From: Termitidicoccus mucosus
GTDB taxonomy: Bacteria > Verrucomicrobiota > Verrucomicrobiia > Opitutales > Opitutaceae
Length of the DNA stretch: 64,000 nucleotides
NCBI RefSeq assembly: GCF_038725785.1
Contig: NZ_CP109796.1
Location: 868,001 to 932,000 of the forward strand
Direction: 5' to 3'
The position numbers were made by a program, and so were the translations under genes. Under the pieces are notes generated by a model. It ran no database searches. It was given only the letters and a program-made list of their open reading frames with translations, and had not been told where the DNA came from. Position 1 is the stretch's first letter. Each line of letters starts with the position of its first letter. Positions 19,758-31,900 of this stretch are shown one piece after another.

Positions 19758-20642
19758 ATGCCAGATCCATCACAGCCGTCCATCGTGCCGTTTATCACAT
19801 CGACCCTGTTCTGCCTCGCCGGGGCCCTCCTGCTTTGGCGCTGGCAGCTCAGTCCGGCGGCGCGCGCGCCGCAATCACCGGCGCGGCAAAATCGTCTGGC
19901 CCGATGGTTTCTGCCGGCGCGGATTTTTCTGCTTTCGTGCGGCGCGGTGCTTTTCATGGGCCTCATTGTCCAAGGTCTGCTGGGCCGGATCATCGTCACG
20001 CTGAACGAAAATTTTTCGTTCAGCTCCGACATCGGGCTGCTCATGAAGGATGCGGTCTTCAGGCTCGGCATCCTGTTCGGGTTTTTCCTGATCGGGCGGT
20101 TGCTTCGGGTGGCCGCGGGGCTGCCGGGATTCGGAGTCCCGCGCGGCATGTCGCAGCCGACGCCGCCACTGTCCACGGCAAAGGCGGTCCTCGTCGGCGC
20201 GGGCGTGTTTTGCGTCAGCGTGCTGCTGCTCCTGCCGGTTTCCGCGGCCTGGCGCTGGCTGCTGGCGCGTTTCGGCTTCGAAACCCCGCTCCAAGGCTTG
20301 GTGGAGATCTTCCGGGCCGCGGGTTCGCCGAACGAGCTCGGGTTTCTCCTTTTTCTGGCTGTCGTGCTTGTGCCCATTTCGGAGGAGCTGGTGTTTCGCG
20401 GCGCGTTTTTTCGCTACCTCAACACCCGCGTCCCCGCCTGGTTTGCACTGCTGGTGCCGGGCGTGGTGTTCGCGTTGCTGCACCAAAACCTCGCCAGCTT
20501 CCTGCCTCTGCTCGTGCTGAGCGTTGTGTTCAGCATCGCCTACCAGCGCACCGGCAACATCGTCACGACCATGGTCGCGCACGGCCTGTTCAACCTGAAC
20601 TCGGTCGCGCTGCTTTTCCTCGTTCCGCCTCCCGGAGCCTGA
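19758..20642 (+). CDS. CPBP-family intramembrane metalloprotease
   Basis: 294 residues from ATG 19758; the earlier open frame is noncoding. About seven membrane segments. The CPBP (Abi/CAAX protease-like) motifs are present in order: EELVFRG near residue 209, F-x-L-L-H-Q-N in GVVFALLHQN, and HGLFNLN near the C-terminus. Family members are glutamate/histidine metalloproteases in the membrane; bacterial roles include bacteriocin immunity and peptide processing. The substrate here is unknown. The gene is divergent from tolC and followed by thiL. Confidence 0.85.
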   Translation: MPDPSQPSIVPFITSTLFCLAGALLLWRWQLSPAARAPQSPARQNRLARWFLPARIFLLSCGAVLFMGLIVQGLLGRIIVTLNENFSFSSDIGLLMKDAVFRLGILFGFFLIGRLLRVAAGLPGFGVPRGMSQPTPPLSTAKAVLVGAGVFCVSVLLLLPVSAAWRWLLARFGFETPLQGLVEIFRAAGSPNELGFLLFLAVVLVPISEELVFRGAFFRYLNTRVPAWFALLVPGVVFALLHQNLASFLPLLVLSVVFSIAYQRTGNIVTTMVAHGLFNLNSVALLFLVPPPGA

Positions 20643-20733
20643 CGCGAAAGTTTTTTGGTCGGCACCCGCGCCCGCCACTTGAAACGTGTCAGGCTTCTCA
20701 CTTCGTCCGGAACCATTTCAACTTCTTCGCCGC

Positions 20734-21714
20734 ATGTCTCCCTTCGACAAAAATAATTTCAGCGAAACGGTCGCCGCCCTCGGCGAGGAACGCCTCATCG
20801 TCGCGATCCGCCGCTGGCTCGGCGATGCCACGCCGCCCGCGCCCGCCGGCATCGGGGACGATTGCGCGGTCATCCCCGCCTCCCCACGCGCGCAGGTCGT
20901 GACTGTTGACCCCGTCATCCACGGACGCCACTTCGACGACTCCGTGCCGGCCCGTGCCGTCGGCGCCAAGCTCCTCAAGCGCAACCTCAGCGACCTCGCC
21001 TCGATGGGCGCGATGCCCCGCGCTGCGGTCGTCGCGCTCACGCTGCCGCCCCGCACGCGCATCCGGTGGCTGGAGCACTTTTATCGCGGTCTCGCCGCCT
21101 GCGCCCGCGCGCACAAGCTTCACATCGTCGGCGGCGACGTCGCCCAGGACGACCACACGCTTGCGGCCAGCCTCACCCTCATCGGGCAACCGGCCGGCGG
21201 GCGCCTGCTCACCCGCGGCGGCGCGCGCGCCGGCGACTGGATTTATGTCACCGGCACGCTCGGCGGCAGTTTGTCGGGCAAACACTGGCGCTTCACGCCG
21301 CGCCTGGCCGAAGGCGCCTGGCTCGCCGCGCAACCCGAAGTGCGCTGCATGACCGATATCAGCGACGGCATCGCCAAGGACCTGCGCCCGCTCGCCCCGT
21401 CCGGCGCCCGCCCGGCGCTGGACGCAAACACCGTCCCCGTGAGCCGCGCCGCGCGTCGCGCCGCCGCGTGTGACGGACGCACTCCGCTTGACCACGCGCT
21501 CGCCGACGGCGAGGACTACGAACTGGCGTTTGCCATCGCTCAGCGCGCCGACCGCGACGTCTTCGCCCGCCGCTGGAAAAAACGTTTCCCCCGCCTCCCG
21601 CTGACCTGCATCGGCCGCTTTGTGCCAAACCAGAAGAGCCTCCCCTCCGGTGCCATCGACCTGACCCGCCACCACGGCTACGAACACCTTCGCGCGACGA
21701 AATCCGAGACATAA
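20734..21714 (+). CDS. thiL: Thiamine-monophosphate kinase
   Basis: 326 residues from ATG 20734. ThiL converts thiamine phosphate to thiamine diphosphate with ATP. Visible signatures are GIGDDCAVI near residue 37, the metal-binding VTVDPVIHGRHF region, KRNLSDLASMGAMP, GGDVAQDDHTLAASLTLIG, the TDISDGIAKDL motif, and GEDYELAF. All belong to the AIR-synthase-like fold of ThiL. It lies ten bases upstream of tsaE, so the two are probably co-transcribed. Confidence 0.93.
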   Translation: MSPFDKNNFSETVAALGEERLIVAIRRWLGDATPPAPAGIGDDCAVIPASPRAQVVTVDPVIHGRHFDDSVPARAVGAKLLKRNLSDLASMGAMPRAAVVALTLPPRTRIRWLEHFYRGLAACARAHKLHIVGGDVAQDDHTLAASLTLIGQPAGGRLLTRGGARAGDWIYVTGTLGGSLSGKHWRFTPRLAEGAWLAAQPEVRCMTDISDGIAKDLRPLAPSGARPALDANTVPVSRAARRAAACDGRTPLDHALADGEDYELAFAIAQRADRDVFARRWKKRFPRLPLTCIGRFVPNQKSLPSGAIDLTRHHGYEHLRATKSET

Positions 21715-21724
21715 CCCATCGCCC

Positions 21725-22180
21725 ATGACCGCGACCGCGGACAATTTTTTAAGGCAACTGCGCGACGGCGTCACCACGACCTCTGCCGACGAGACGCGCG
21801 CCCTCGCCGCCCGGCTCGCCCCTGCCCTGCCGCCCGACCAGACGCTCGCGCTGCACGGCAATCTCGGCGTCGGCAAAACCACCTTTGTGCAAGGCCTCGC
21901 GCGCGGTCTCGGCATCGACGCCGCGATCACCAGCCCCACCTTCAACATCTTCACGATTCACCGGGGCGGCGCGCGCACGCTTGTGCATCTCGATGCCTAC
22001 CGGCTCGAAAACGACCGCCAGATCGAGTCGCTCATGCTGGAGGACTTTTTGGCCTCTCCCTGGTGTCTTGCCGTCGAATGGCCCGAAAAAATCGCCGCCT
22101 GGCTCCCTGCCGACACCTGGCACATCACCCTTGCCATCGAATCCGCAGGACGCCACCACGTACGACTTGCGCCCGAATAG
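21725..22180 (+). CDS. tsaE: tRNA threonylcarbamoyladenosine biosynthesis ATPase TsaE
   Basis: 151 residues. The P-loop GNLGVGKTTFVQGLARGLG lies at 45-63, followed by ITSPTFNIF and the LVHLDAYRLE motif, then EWPEKI near 115. This is the complete TsaE pattern, with the usual length. TsaE acts with TsaB and TsaD to make the t6A37 modification on ANN-decoding tRNAs. No TsaB or TsaD lies nearby. Confidence 0.95.
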   Translation: MTATADNFLRQLRDGVTTTSADETRALAARLAPALPPDQTLALHGNLGVGKTTFVQGLARGLGIDAAITSPTFNIFTIHRGGARTLVHLDAYRLENDRQIESLMLEDFLASPWCLAVEWPEKIAAWLPADTWHITLAIESAGRHHVRLAPE

Positions 22181-22337
22181 CGCGAGCCCCCCCGCAAACA
22201 AGGTTACCGGCGCATCACCCTCGCGCGGGTTTCAATAAAGATATTAATTAACCAAAGCCGCTTCATCATAGATGAAAACGCTGCCCTCGTCCACCGCATG
22301 GCCGCCATGCTGACGCAGCAAACCCCGTAATCATCCC

Positions 22338-23762
22338 ATGCACCTGCCATCTGCCTCCCTCTGCCAGACCGCCGGCATCGCGTCACTCATGCTCGGCGCC
22401 GCCGCGCTGCCCGCCGCGCCCGCGACGACGACGCCACCCAACATCATGCTCATCCTCATCGACGACCTCGGCTGGGGTGACATCGGGGTTTACGGACAAA
22501 AATTCATCGACACGCCCAATTTCGACCGGCTTGCCACCCAGGGCATGACGCTCACCCACGCTTACGCGCCCGCGCCCATTTGCTCCGCCTCGCGCGCCGC
22601 CAGCCTCACCGGACGCTCCCCCGCGCGACTGCATTTCGAATTTGTCACCAAGCCCGACGGCGCCAAACACCCCGCCGGTGTCGTGCTGAATCCGCCGCCC
22701 TATCCGCGCGATCTTCCGCTCTCCGAAATCTCGCTCGCCGAGGCGCTCGCCCCCGCCGGATATAAAACCGGCTACTATGGCAAATGGCACCTCACGCAGG
22801 AGACCGGCGGGAAATACCTCGGCCACGGCGCCAAATTCGGCCCCGCGCAGCAGGGTTTCGCCGAGACCAGCGAAGAGCGCGGCAGCCATCCCTATAATTA
22901 TCCCAAGGGGAAAAAAAACCGCCCCGGCCCCGGTGCTTTCAAACCCGGAGAATTCGCCCCCGACGCGCTCACCGACCAGGCGATCGGCTTCTTGCGCCGC
23001 CACCGGGACGAGCGGTTTTTCCTCTTTCTCTCGTACTACTACGTGCATTATCCGCTGCACACCCGGTGCAAGTGGCTCCTGGACAAATACGACGCCAGGG
23101 CAAAAGAACTCGGCATCAACCTCAACGAAGCCCAGCTCACCTACGCGGCCTTTGTCGAGACGATGGATCACCTCGTCGGCCGCGCCCTCGACGCGCTCGA
23201 CCAGCTCGGCCTGGCGGAAAACACCTTCGTCGTCCTCACCTCCGACAATGGCGGCGATCCGCGCGTCGCGTGGAACGGCCTGCGCGGCAGCAAATGGACG
23301 CTCTATGAAGGCGGTGTGCGCGGGCCCTTTATTGCGCGCTGGCCCGGTGTCATCAAGGCGGGCTCGTCCTCCGCCACGCCTGTCACCGCCACCGACCTCA
23401 TGCCGACCTTCTGCGAGGCGGCCGGCGCCGAACCGCCGCCGGTCACGCTCGACGGCATGAGCATCCTGCCGCTCCTCGCCGGCAAGACCCAGACGCTCGC
23501 CCGCGACACGCTCACCTGGCATTTTCCCTTTTATCATCCCGATCACGTCAACACCCGCCCCTGCTCCTCGATGCGCAAAGGCGACATGAAGCTGATCTAT
23601 TTCTACGAGGACGAGCGGGCCGAATTATACAATCTCGCCGAGGACCCGCAGGAATCCAGTGACCTCGCCAAAACGCAGCCCGAACTCGCGGCGAAGTTGA
23701 GGGACGAGCTTCTTTCCACCTTGAAAGCCCAAGGCGCGCGCTTCCCAACCCGCAAAGGCTGA
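22338..23762 (+). CDS. Secreted Cys-type sulfatase (arylsulfatase family)
   Basis: 474 residues with an N-terminal signal peptide ending near ALPAAPA. Sulfatase hallmarks: PNIMLILIDDLGWGDIGVYG with the metal-binding Asp pair, the maturation motif C82-S-A-S-R86 followed by AASLTGR (C-x-A-S-R, needing formylglycine-generating enzyme), and GYYGKWHL. VVLTSDNGGDPRV supplies further metal ligands, and the C-terminal part has the usual ELYNLAEDPQE. The family removes sulfate esters from polysaccharides or phenolics. The residues needed for activity are all visible. The maturase is not in the window. Confidence 0.92.
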   Translation: MHLPSASLCQTAGIASLMLGAAALPAAPATTTPPNIMLILIDDLGWGDIGVYGQKFIDTPNFDRLATQGMTLTHAYAPAPICSASRAASLTGRSPARLHFEFVTKPDGAKHPAGVVLNPPPYPRDLPLSEISLAEALAPAGYKTGYYGKWHLTQETGGKYLGHGAKFGPAQQGFAETSEERGSHPYNYPKGKKNRPGPGAFKPGEFAPDALTDQAIGFLRRHRDERFFLFLSYYYVHYPLHTRCKWLLDKYDARAKELGINLNEAQLTYAAFVETMDHLVGRALDALDQLGLAENTFVVLTSDNGGDPRVAWNGLRGSKWTLYEGGVRGPFIARWPGVIKAGSSSATPVTATDLMPTFCEAAGAEPPPVTLDGMSILPLLAGKTQTLARDTLTWHFPFYHPDHVNTRPCSSMRKGDMKLIYFYEDERAELYNLAEDPQESSDLAKTQPELAAKLRDELLSTLKAQGARFPTRKG

Positions 23763-24064
23763 CGAGCCCCGCCGACGTGGCCGCCCACGTCGAAAACCAT
23801 AAGATGCCGCGCAGCCGCGTGAGCGACTGGGAGCGCCGGCATCTTGCCGGCAGGTGGCACGGGCGACTCGCCCGTGGGTTTGGCGACGCTTCGCGTCGTC
23901 TGCCGGCTGGAAGCCGGCGCTCCCAGTCGCTCGCGCGCCGACGCTTGGCTGACACCTCTTCCGGCTGCACCCGCTCCGTCGTGTCCACCGCAAAGCCCTC
24001 GCCCTCTGCCTGAAAAATTTCATCCTTCAAACCCCGGCGGTTCGCGGATTTATATCGGTGGCTT
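23763..24064. other. Intergenic region with palindromic element
   Basis: 302 bases between the sulfatase and the O-antigen ligase-like gene. Apart from the element at 23821-23933 and a short GACGTGG/CCACGTC hairpin near 23774, nothing is recognisable. No terminator with a T-tract is seen. Confidence 0.7.
23821..23933. repeat. Palindromic element, GCGACTGGGAGCGCCGGC family, copy 2
   Basis: The arms GAGCGACTGGGAGCGCCGGC and the exact inverse enclose a core with GGGCGACTCGCCC and GACGCTTCGCGTC hairpins. The arms match the element at 1860-2002. The core (CCCGTGGGTTTGG) resembles that of 5294-5453, so this copy looks like a mosaic of two families. Confidence 0.92.
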
Positions 24065-25531
24065 GTGAGTCTTTCCGCCAAAGAAACCTTTGTCGCCCTG
24101 CTCGCGCTCGGCTTCGCCGTGTGCGCCGGCATCTGGATCGCGCAAGGCGAGATGCTGCTGCCGGTCGCAGTCGGCGGCGCGTTGCTCTGCGTGATCGCGG
24201 CGCGCGTGTCGCCGATCGGGTTCAATGCGCTCGTGCTCGGCTTGCTTGTCACCGGCTATGTCATCGGCAACCGCGGGTTCGCGCAACTCACCGTCTCGGG
24301 CAGCCTGCCGCTTTTCCCGGCGGAAATCGGCATGGCGGCGACGCTTTCGGTCCTGGCTTGGGCCTGCGCCAGGGAGCGCCGCCTCCCGCTGCGGCGCGAC
24401 GGGCTCAACCTCGCGCTGGTCCTGTGGATGGTGCTGTGCACGGTGCGGCTCCCGTTCGACGTGCGCACCCACGGCGTGATGGCGCTGCGCGATTTCGCGA
24501 TGGTTTATTACGCGCTGTTTTTCTTCGTCGCGCAGCAGGCCATGGAGGAGCCCGCGCACCGGCGCTGGCTGCGGCGCTGCCTGCTGGGAAGCACCTTGGT
24601 GATGCTGCCGCTTTACGGGGTGTTTTTGCTGCGGCGGGATTTTTTTCTGGAAACGCTGACCGTGCGCGGGCTGCCGCTGGTTTGGTTCAAGGGCGACCTG
24701 GCCGGCACCTTCATGTCCCTGGGCGCGTTGTCATGGTTTCTTGAATACGAACGCGACCGGCGGCGCTGGTGGGCGGTGCCGGTCGCCCTGGCGCTGGCCG
24801 CGGGCATGGTCGCGACGCAAAACCGCGCGGCGATGCTCGCGCTGGCCGTCGGCGCGGCCTGGCTGGCCGCGGCGGGCCGCTGGCGGTTCGCCGGCTGGCT
24901 GGCCGCCTCGGGCGCGGCGGCGGCGCTGGCGATCCTGCTTTGGGCCCAGGCGACAAACCGCCCGTGGACCCGCACGCCGCTGCACGGGGTTTACCAACGC
25001 GTGGTGTCGGTCGTGGACTGGCAGGGCAAGGGCAGCTATACGGCCGAGGGCGCGGAATCGAAGGGCGACAACAACCGTTTCCGGGCGGTCTGGTGGACGA
25101 CCGTGGTCAACGAAACCATCGCGGGCGATCCATGGACAGGACTGGGTTACGGGCACGATCTGGCGGAAAATTTCCTGCGCGCCTACTATGCGGACTCGAA
25201 CGACGAATTCACGACGCGCAGCCCCCACAATCTGCTCATTTCGATTTTCGCCCGCACCGGCGCGGCCGGACTGGCGGCATTCCTGCTGGTCGCGGTCTGC
25301 ATGGTGCGGCGCACTTGGCGCGCGGCGCGGACATGCGCGAACTCGCGCGATGGCGCGACGCTGGCGGACGGACTGGGGCCGTGGTGCTGTGCGTGGGCCA
25401 TCCTGGCCAGCGCGTGTTTCGGCGTGGTGCTCGAGGGGCCGATGGGCGCGGTCGTGTTCTGGATTCTGCTCGGCGCGGCGGCGGCATGGCGGACGGAGCC
25501 GGCCGGCGCGAAGGCGTTGCGCGAGGATTAA
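24065..25531 (+). CDS. O-antigen ligase/polymerase-like membrane protein
   Basis: 488 residues from GTG 24065; no ATG is well placed. About eleven or twelve hydrophobic helices, with one large extracytoplasmic loop at about 300-400 that contains GDNNRFRAVWW, PWTGLGYGHDLAENF and SPHNLLISIFARTG. The S-P-H-N-x-x-L motif in that loop is typical of the Wzy_C / WaaL family that joins or polymerises cell-surface glycans. The substrate cannot be told. It stands apart from other glycan genes. Confidence 0.8.
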   Translation: MSLSAKETFVALLALGFAVCAGIWIAQGEMLLPVAVGGALLCVIAARVSPIGFNALVLGLLVTGYVIGNRGFAQLTVSGSLPLFPAEIGMAATLSVLAWACARERRLPLRRDGLNLALVLWMVLCTVRLPFDVRTHGVMALRDFAMVYYALFFFVAQQAMEEPAHRRWLRRCLLGSTLVMLPLYGVFLLRRDFFLETLTVRGLPLVWFKGDLAGTFMSLGALSWFLEYERDRRRWWAVPVALALAAGMVATQNRAAMLALAVGAAWLAAAGRWRFAGWLAASGAAAALAILLWAQATNRPWTRTPLHGVYQRVVSVVDWQGKGSYTAEGAESKGDNNRFRAVWWTTVVNETIAGDPWTGLGYGHDLAENFLRAYYADSNDEFTTRSPHNLLISIFARTGAAGLAAFLLVAVCMVRRTWRAARTCANSRDGATLADGLGPWCCAWAILASACFGVVLEGPMGAVVFWILLGAAAAWRTEPAGAKALRED

Positions 25532-25712
25532 GGAGCGTGGTTTCCTTCTGTAAAAAACGGGCCACGCGGTCCCAGCACCATGCAAACGCCAATTATTTTC
25601 GGGTGAAAAGTCGTTTTTCCTTAATCTATTTGTAACATTTCTTGCGTTGCTTCGTTATTTCTATCTATCGCGTAGTCCACCGCAGCCATCCATCGACTCC
25701 CACCCATTCCCA

Positions 25713-26963
25713 ATGCCAGCCAATGCCCGCAATTCACTGCTTGAATTGTTTGGCGTCCTGAAAATCAAAACCGAGGGACGCTACGATTGGCTTACCCCGA
25801 TGGCGATGGGCTTTCTTTGCATCATCGGCGTGATGTTCATCTACAGCGCCCAGCTCGAACGGCACGGCAGCGCATGGAAGGCGCAGATCGTTTTTCTCGC
25901 CGTGGCGGCGGTGGTCTATGTGACCGTTTCGTTGATCGACTACCGTTTTTGGCTGGGCGTGGCCCACTGGATTTATGCACTCTGCATGGTGCCGCTGGTT
26001 ATTGTTCTCATTCCCGGCGTGGGCGATTCCCAATACGGCGCGCAACGCTGGCTCGATTTCGGCGTGTTCAAGTATCAGCCCTCCGAAACCGCCAAGATCG
26101 CCGTGCTCCTCATGTCCGCGAGCATTCTGGCCCGCTCGCAGATCGGCACGGTGCGCGAATCGCTCGAGGCGCTGGCGAAATTGGCGCTTGCGGCGGGATT
26201 TCCCATCATCCTTATCCTTTGGCAGCCCGACCTGAAATCGGCCATTGTCCTGCCGCCCATGCTCTTCGCGATGCTCTACGTCTCCAAGCTCTCGCTGCGG
26301 TTTTTCGCGGTGGCGCTCGGCGCGTTCGTGCTCCTCGTGGGCATCGTCGCGTGGGATGCCGTGGGCTATGTGGGCTTCATGGAGAAAAACGGCTACTCCT
26401 ACCAGAACAGCGAGGAGCGCGACCTCTACAACAAACATTCCTGGCTGCCGCTCCGCGGCTACCAGCGCAACCGCATCCTCACGTTCGCCGCGCCCGACAT
26501 CATTGACAAGCGGGGCACCGAGTCGGCCTACAACCTCAACCAATCTCTCATCTCCGTCGGCTCCGGCGGACTCACCGGCAAGGGCTGGACCCAGGGCGCG
26601 CAAGCCCAGCTCGGCTACCTGCCCCCCGCCGTCTCGCACAACGATTTTATTGTCTCGGTCATCGCCGAGGAAACTGGATTTTTGGGAAGCCTCACGGTTC
26701 TCAGCCTGTTTGGAGTGGTCTTGTTCAACAGCGTTCGCATCGCCGGTCTCGCACGGGACCGGTTCGGCACACTGATCTGCATCGGTGTGACGATGATTTT
26801 CATGGTGCACGTGTTTGTGAACATAGCCATGTCGATCGGGCTTGTGCCCATCACGGGCATACCGCTTCCCTTTATTAGCTACGGAGGCTCCTTTGTGCTC
26901 AGTTGCTGCTTGCTGCAAGGACTGGTCCAGAGCGTCTATCGCTTCAGGAAGGATTTTTCATGA
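25713..26963 (+). CDS. rodA: Rod-shape peptidoglycan glycosyltransferase RodA
   Basis: 416 residues from ATG 25713. SEDS-family landmarks: FIYSAQLERHGSAW, GAQRWLDFGVFKYQPSE, WQPDLKSAIVLPPML, GYQRNRILTFAAPD, and QSLISVGSGGLTGKGW. The C-terminal signature is HNDFIVSVIAEETGFLG with GIPLPFISYGGS. It polymerises lipid II for the elongating wall with a class B PBP. Ten or so membrane helices are visible. The central insert around VGYVGFMEKNGYSYQNSEERD is longer than in E. coli. An RNase E/G gene follows 102 bases downstream, an arrangement seen beside mre/rod clusters in other bacteria. Confidence 0.93.
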   Translation: MPANARNSLLELFGVLKIKTEGRYDWLTPMAMGFLCIIGVMFIYSAQLERHGSAWKAQIVFLAVAAVVYVTVSLIDYRFWLGVAHWIYALCMVPLVIVLIPGVGDSQYGAQRWLDFGVFKYQPSETAKIAVLLMSASILARSQIGTVRESLEALAKLALAAGFPIILILWQPDLKSAIVLPPMLFAMLYVSKLSLRFFAVALGAFVLLVGIVAWDAVGYVGFMEKNGYSYQNSEERDLYNKHSWLPLRGYQRNRILTFAAPDIIDKRGTESAYNLNQSLISVGSGGLTGKGWTQGAQAQLGYLPPAVSHNDFIVSVIAEETGFLGSLTVLSLFGVVLFNSVRIAGLARDRFGTLICIGVTMIFMVHVFVNIAMSIGLVPITGIPLPFISYGGSFVLSCCLLQGLVQSVYRFRKDFS

Positions 26964-27065
26964 TCCCCATGAGACATCCTCAACGCGATACGGACCGCTC
27001 TGCCGGGATTTCCTGCGCCGCACCTGCCGCACGTCGGGCCGCCGCCCAAACACAACACACACACC

Positions 27066-28832
<1,767 letters not shown>

Positions 28833-28860
28833 CCAGTAACAGTCCTCCTTTTGCTTCCAA

Positions 28861-28891
28861 CCGCCGGGCCGTCCACGCCCGGCGGTTTTTT
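28861..28891 (+). terminator. Rho-independent terminator after RNase E/G gene
   Basis: The stem CCGCCGGGC / GCCCGGCGG with a 7-base loop is followed directly by TTTTTT. It closes the rodA-rng transcript and marks the left edge of the restriction-modification locus. Confidence 0.92.
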
Positions 28892-28962
28892 GCATGGTCC
28901 CTCATGCGGCGATCAATTTCGTCCAGAGTCGAAATGTGAAGTCCTTGGCTTGGATCACGTTG

Positions 28963-31900
28963 TCACCCCGCCATCTTGATGAGATCGAAAACCAGTTTTG
29001 CGAAAATGGCGGCTTTCTTCGGGTCAGAGAGAAGTTGTAGCTTCTGGTTTTCGTGGGCGGCGCTGCTGTCGAGAATCGCATCGTCCACCGCCTTCGGGAA
29101 ATCGCCCAGCATGGCCTGCTCGTCGCTGTTGTTGGCGAGCTGACTCATGACCTTTTCGTTTTCCCGGACCTTGTCACGGACGGTGTAGGCGTAGTTCACC
29201 AAGTCCTGCTCGGTCAGGTTGTCGGTGAGGAAGAGTTCGTTGAGGCGCGCGATGATCTGCGAAAGAAGCTCCTCCTTGCGATCTCTCGCCTTGGCCGAGC
29301 CTACTCCTTCGCCCGGCTTCAGGCCATAGGGAGCTTGTTCCTCCTCCAGCATCAGGTCCTGCTGCTTGATCTTGGACAGGCGGTAGTGGCTCAGGACGAC
29401 GTGGTTTAGGTCCACGTCGTCGTCATCGACGGCTTGCTCACGGAGCAGGGGGGCGAGGTTGCGGGCGTAGAGGCTGAGCTTTTCCAGGTTCGCGTCGTCA
29501 TAGTCCACGATCTGCGACATGAACTCGTAGAAACGCACGAAGGTGCCGAGGTCCTTCTTAAAGATCTCCAGCGCGTCTTTCTCCTTCTTCGCGTCCTTGT
29601 GGTTCTTTTCCGCGTTGGCCCGCAGCACGGCGTCGCCGGTCTTTTTGACGCGCTCCAGCAGGTCGCGAGTCTGCTGCCAGGCGAGCACGGCGGCCTTGTA
29701 GCGGATTTGCCAGCGCTGCACCGCCGGTTTGCAGATGTTGGCGAGCGCGGCGTTGCTTTTGCTCTTCTGGAAAAACGCGGTGCAGAACTGCTCGACTTCC
29801 GGCCACTGGAAAATGCCCGCCGCGCGCAGCTTTTCGTTGAGGTCGAAAATCAGGTTGGGATCGGAAACGTCATCGAGCTTCGCGGTCTGGTAGTAGGGCA
29901 GGAAGGCGTTGAGGATGTCTTCCGGCTCGTTGAAGAAATCCAGGACGAAGGTGCCGGTCGCGGCCTTGCCGGGATAGACGCGATTGAGGCGCGAGAGGGT
30001 CTGCACGCACTCCACGCCGCCGAGTTTTTTGTCCACATACATGGCGCAGAGCTTGGGCTGGTCGAAGCCGGTCTGAAATTTGTTGGCCACGATCAACACC
30101 TGATAGTCGGGCGAGTCGAAGGCCTTGCGCATGTCGCGGCCTTTGAGGCCGGGGTTCATGCTGATCTCGGTGAACTTGGTGCCGAGCAGGCCGGCCGGGT
30201 TGGGGTCTTTCTCGGTGAACTCCACCTCGCCGGAGAAAGCCACCATGCCGTAGATCTTGGCGTAGCCTTTCTCGGCGATGTATCTGTCGAAGCTCAGCTT
30301 GTAGCGCACCGCCTCCTTGCGGGAGCTGGTGACGACCATTGCCTTGGCGTGACCGCCGAGCAGGCCCATGACGCGGGTTTTGAAATGCTCAATGATGACC
30401 TGCACTTTTTGCGCGATGTTGTAGTCGTGCAGGCGCACCCACTGGTTGAGTTTCACCTGGGCCTTACGGCTTTCGACCGTCTCCTCGGTCTGCTGGATCT
30501 TGAGCGCGAGTTGGTAGGCGACTTTGTAATTCGTGTAGTTTTTCAGCACGTCGAGGATGAAGCCCTCCTCGATTGCCTGCCGCATGCTGTAAACGTGGAA
30601 GGCTTCGGGCTTGTTTTGTTTGGACGGCGCTTCGCCGGGATTGGGCAAACGCCCGAACAGCTCCAGCGTCTTGGTCTTGGGTGTGGCGGTGAAGGCGAAG
30701 AAGCTCAGGTTGGAATTGGCCCGGCGCGAGGCCACCGCGGCGGCGATCATGTCATCGGCTGAGAGTTCCTTTTCCTCGTCGTCGCCGCCCTCGATCATGA
30801 GCACTTCCTTCAACTGCCGCGCGGTCGAGCCGCTTTGCGAGGAGTGGGCCTCGTCGGCGATGATGGCGTAGCGGCGCTCCTTCAGGCTCACGCTGTTTTC
30901 GATGGCGCGGAGCACGAAGGGGAAGGTCTGGAGGGTGACGATGATGATGGGCTGCGCGCCCTCCAGCGCCGTCGCGAGTTTCTCGGATTTTGAGCCCTCG
31001 CCCTCCTCGCGGTTGATGCGGCCGACCACACCGTCGGTGTGCTCGAACTGGTAGATCGTTTCCTGGAGCTGGTCGTCGAGCACGGTGCGGTCGGTGACGA
31101 CGATGACGGAGTGAAACTGCTTTTCGCCCTTGGCGGTGTAGAGCGAGGAGAGCCGGTGGGCGGTCCAGGCGATGGAGTTGGATTTGCCCGAGCCGGCGCT
31201 GTGCTGGATGAGGTATTTGTGGCCGGGGCCCTCGGCGCGCGAAGTCGCGAGCAGTTTTTGCACGACATCCCACTGGTGGTAACGCGGGAAGATCATCGCC
31301 TCCTGCTTATACTTCCGGCCGTCCCAATCCTCCTTCTCCTTGATTTCGAGGTGAACGAAACGCGCGAGAATATTGAGCAGGTTGTCGGGCAACAGCACTT
31401 CGTTCCACAGGTAGTCGGTGGCGTAGCGGTTGACGTCTTTCGGCACGTCGTTGCCCGCGCCGCCGTCCCTGGTGCCGCGGTTGAAGGGCAGGAACACCGT
31501 GGCGTCGCCCGCGAGGCGGGTGGTCATGGCAACCTCGTATTGGCTGACCGCGAAGTGGACGAGCGCGCCGCGTTTGAAGGTGAGGAGCGGCTCGGGTTTT
31601 TTCGTGACCGGGTCCACCGGCAGGCGGGTGGCCTTGTATTGTTTGATCGCGCGGTCGGCGGCCTGCTTGAACTCGGATTTCAGCTCCAGCGTGGCGACGG
31701 GCAGGCCGTTGACGAAGAGCACGAGGTCGATGCGCCAGGCCTTGGCCTTGATGCCGGTGGCGGCGAGCTCGGCCTCGGTCGCCCAAGGGCTGTAAACCAG
31801 CTCGGGCACGAGGCGTAGGCGGTTTTTGCCGTAACGGGCGAGCGTGTCGGGGTTGAGATCGTGCTCGGGCCTGAACTGGCAGAGCGAGAAACGGGTGCCG

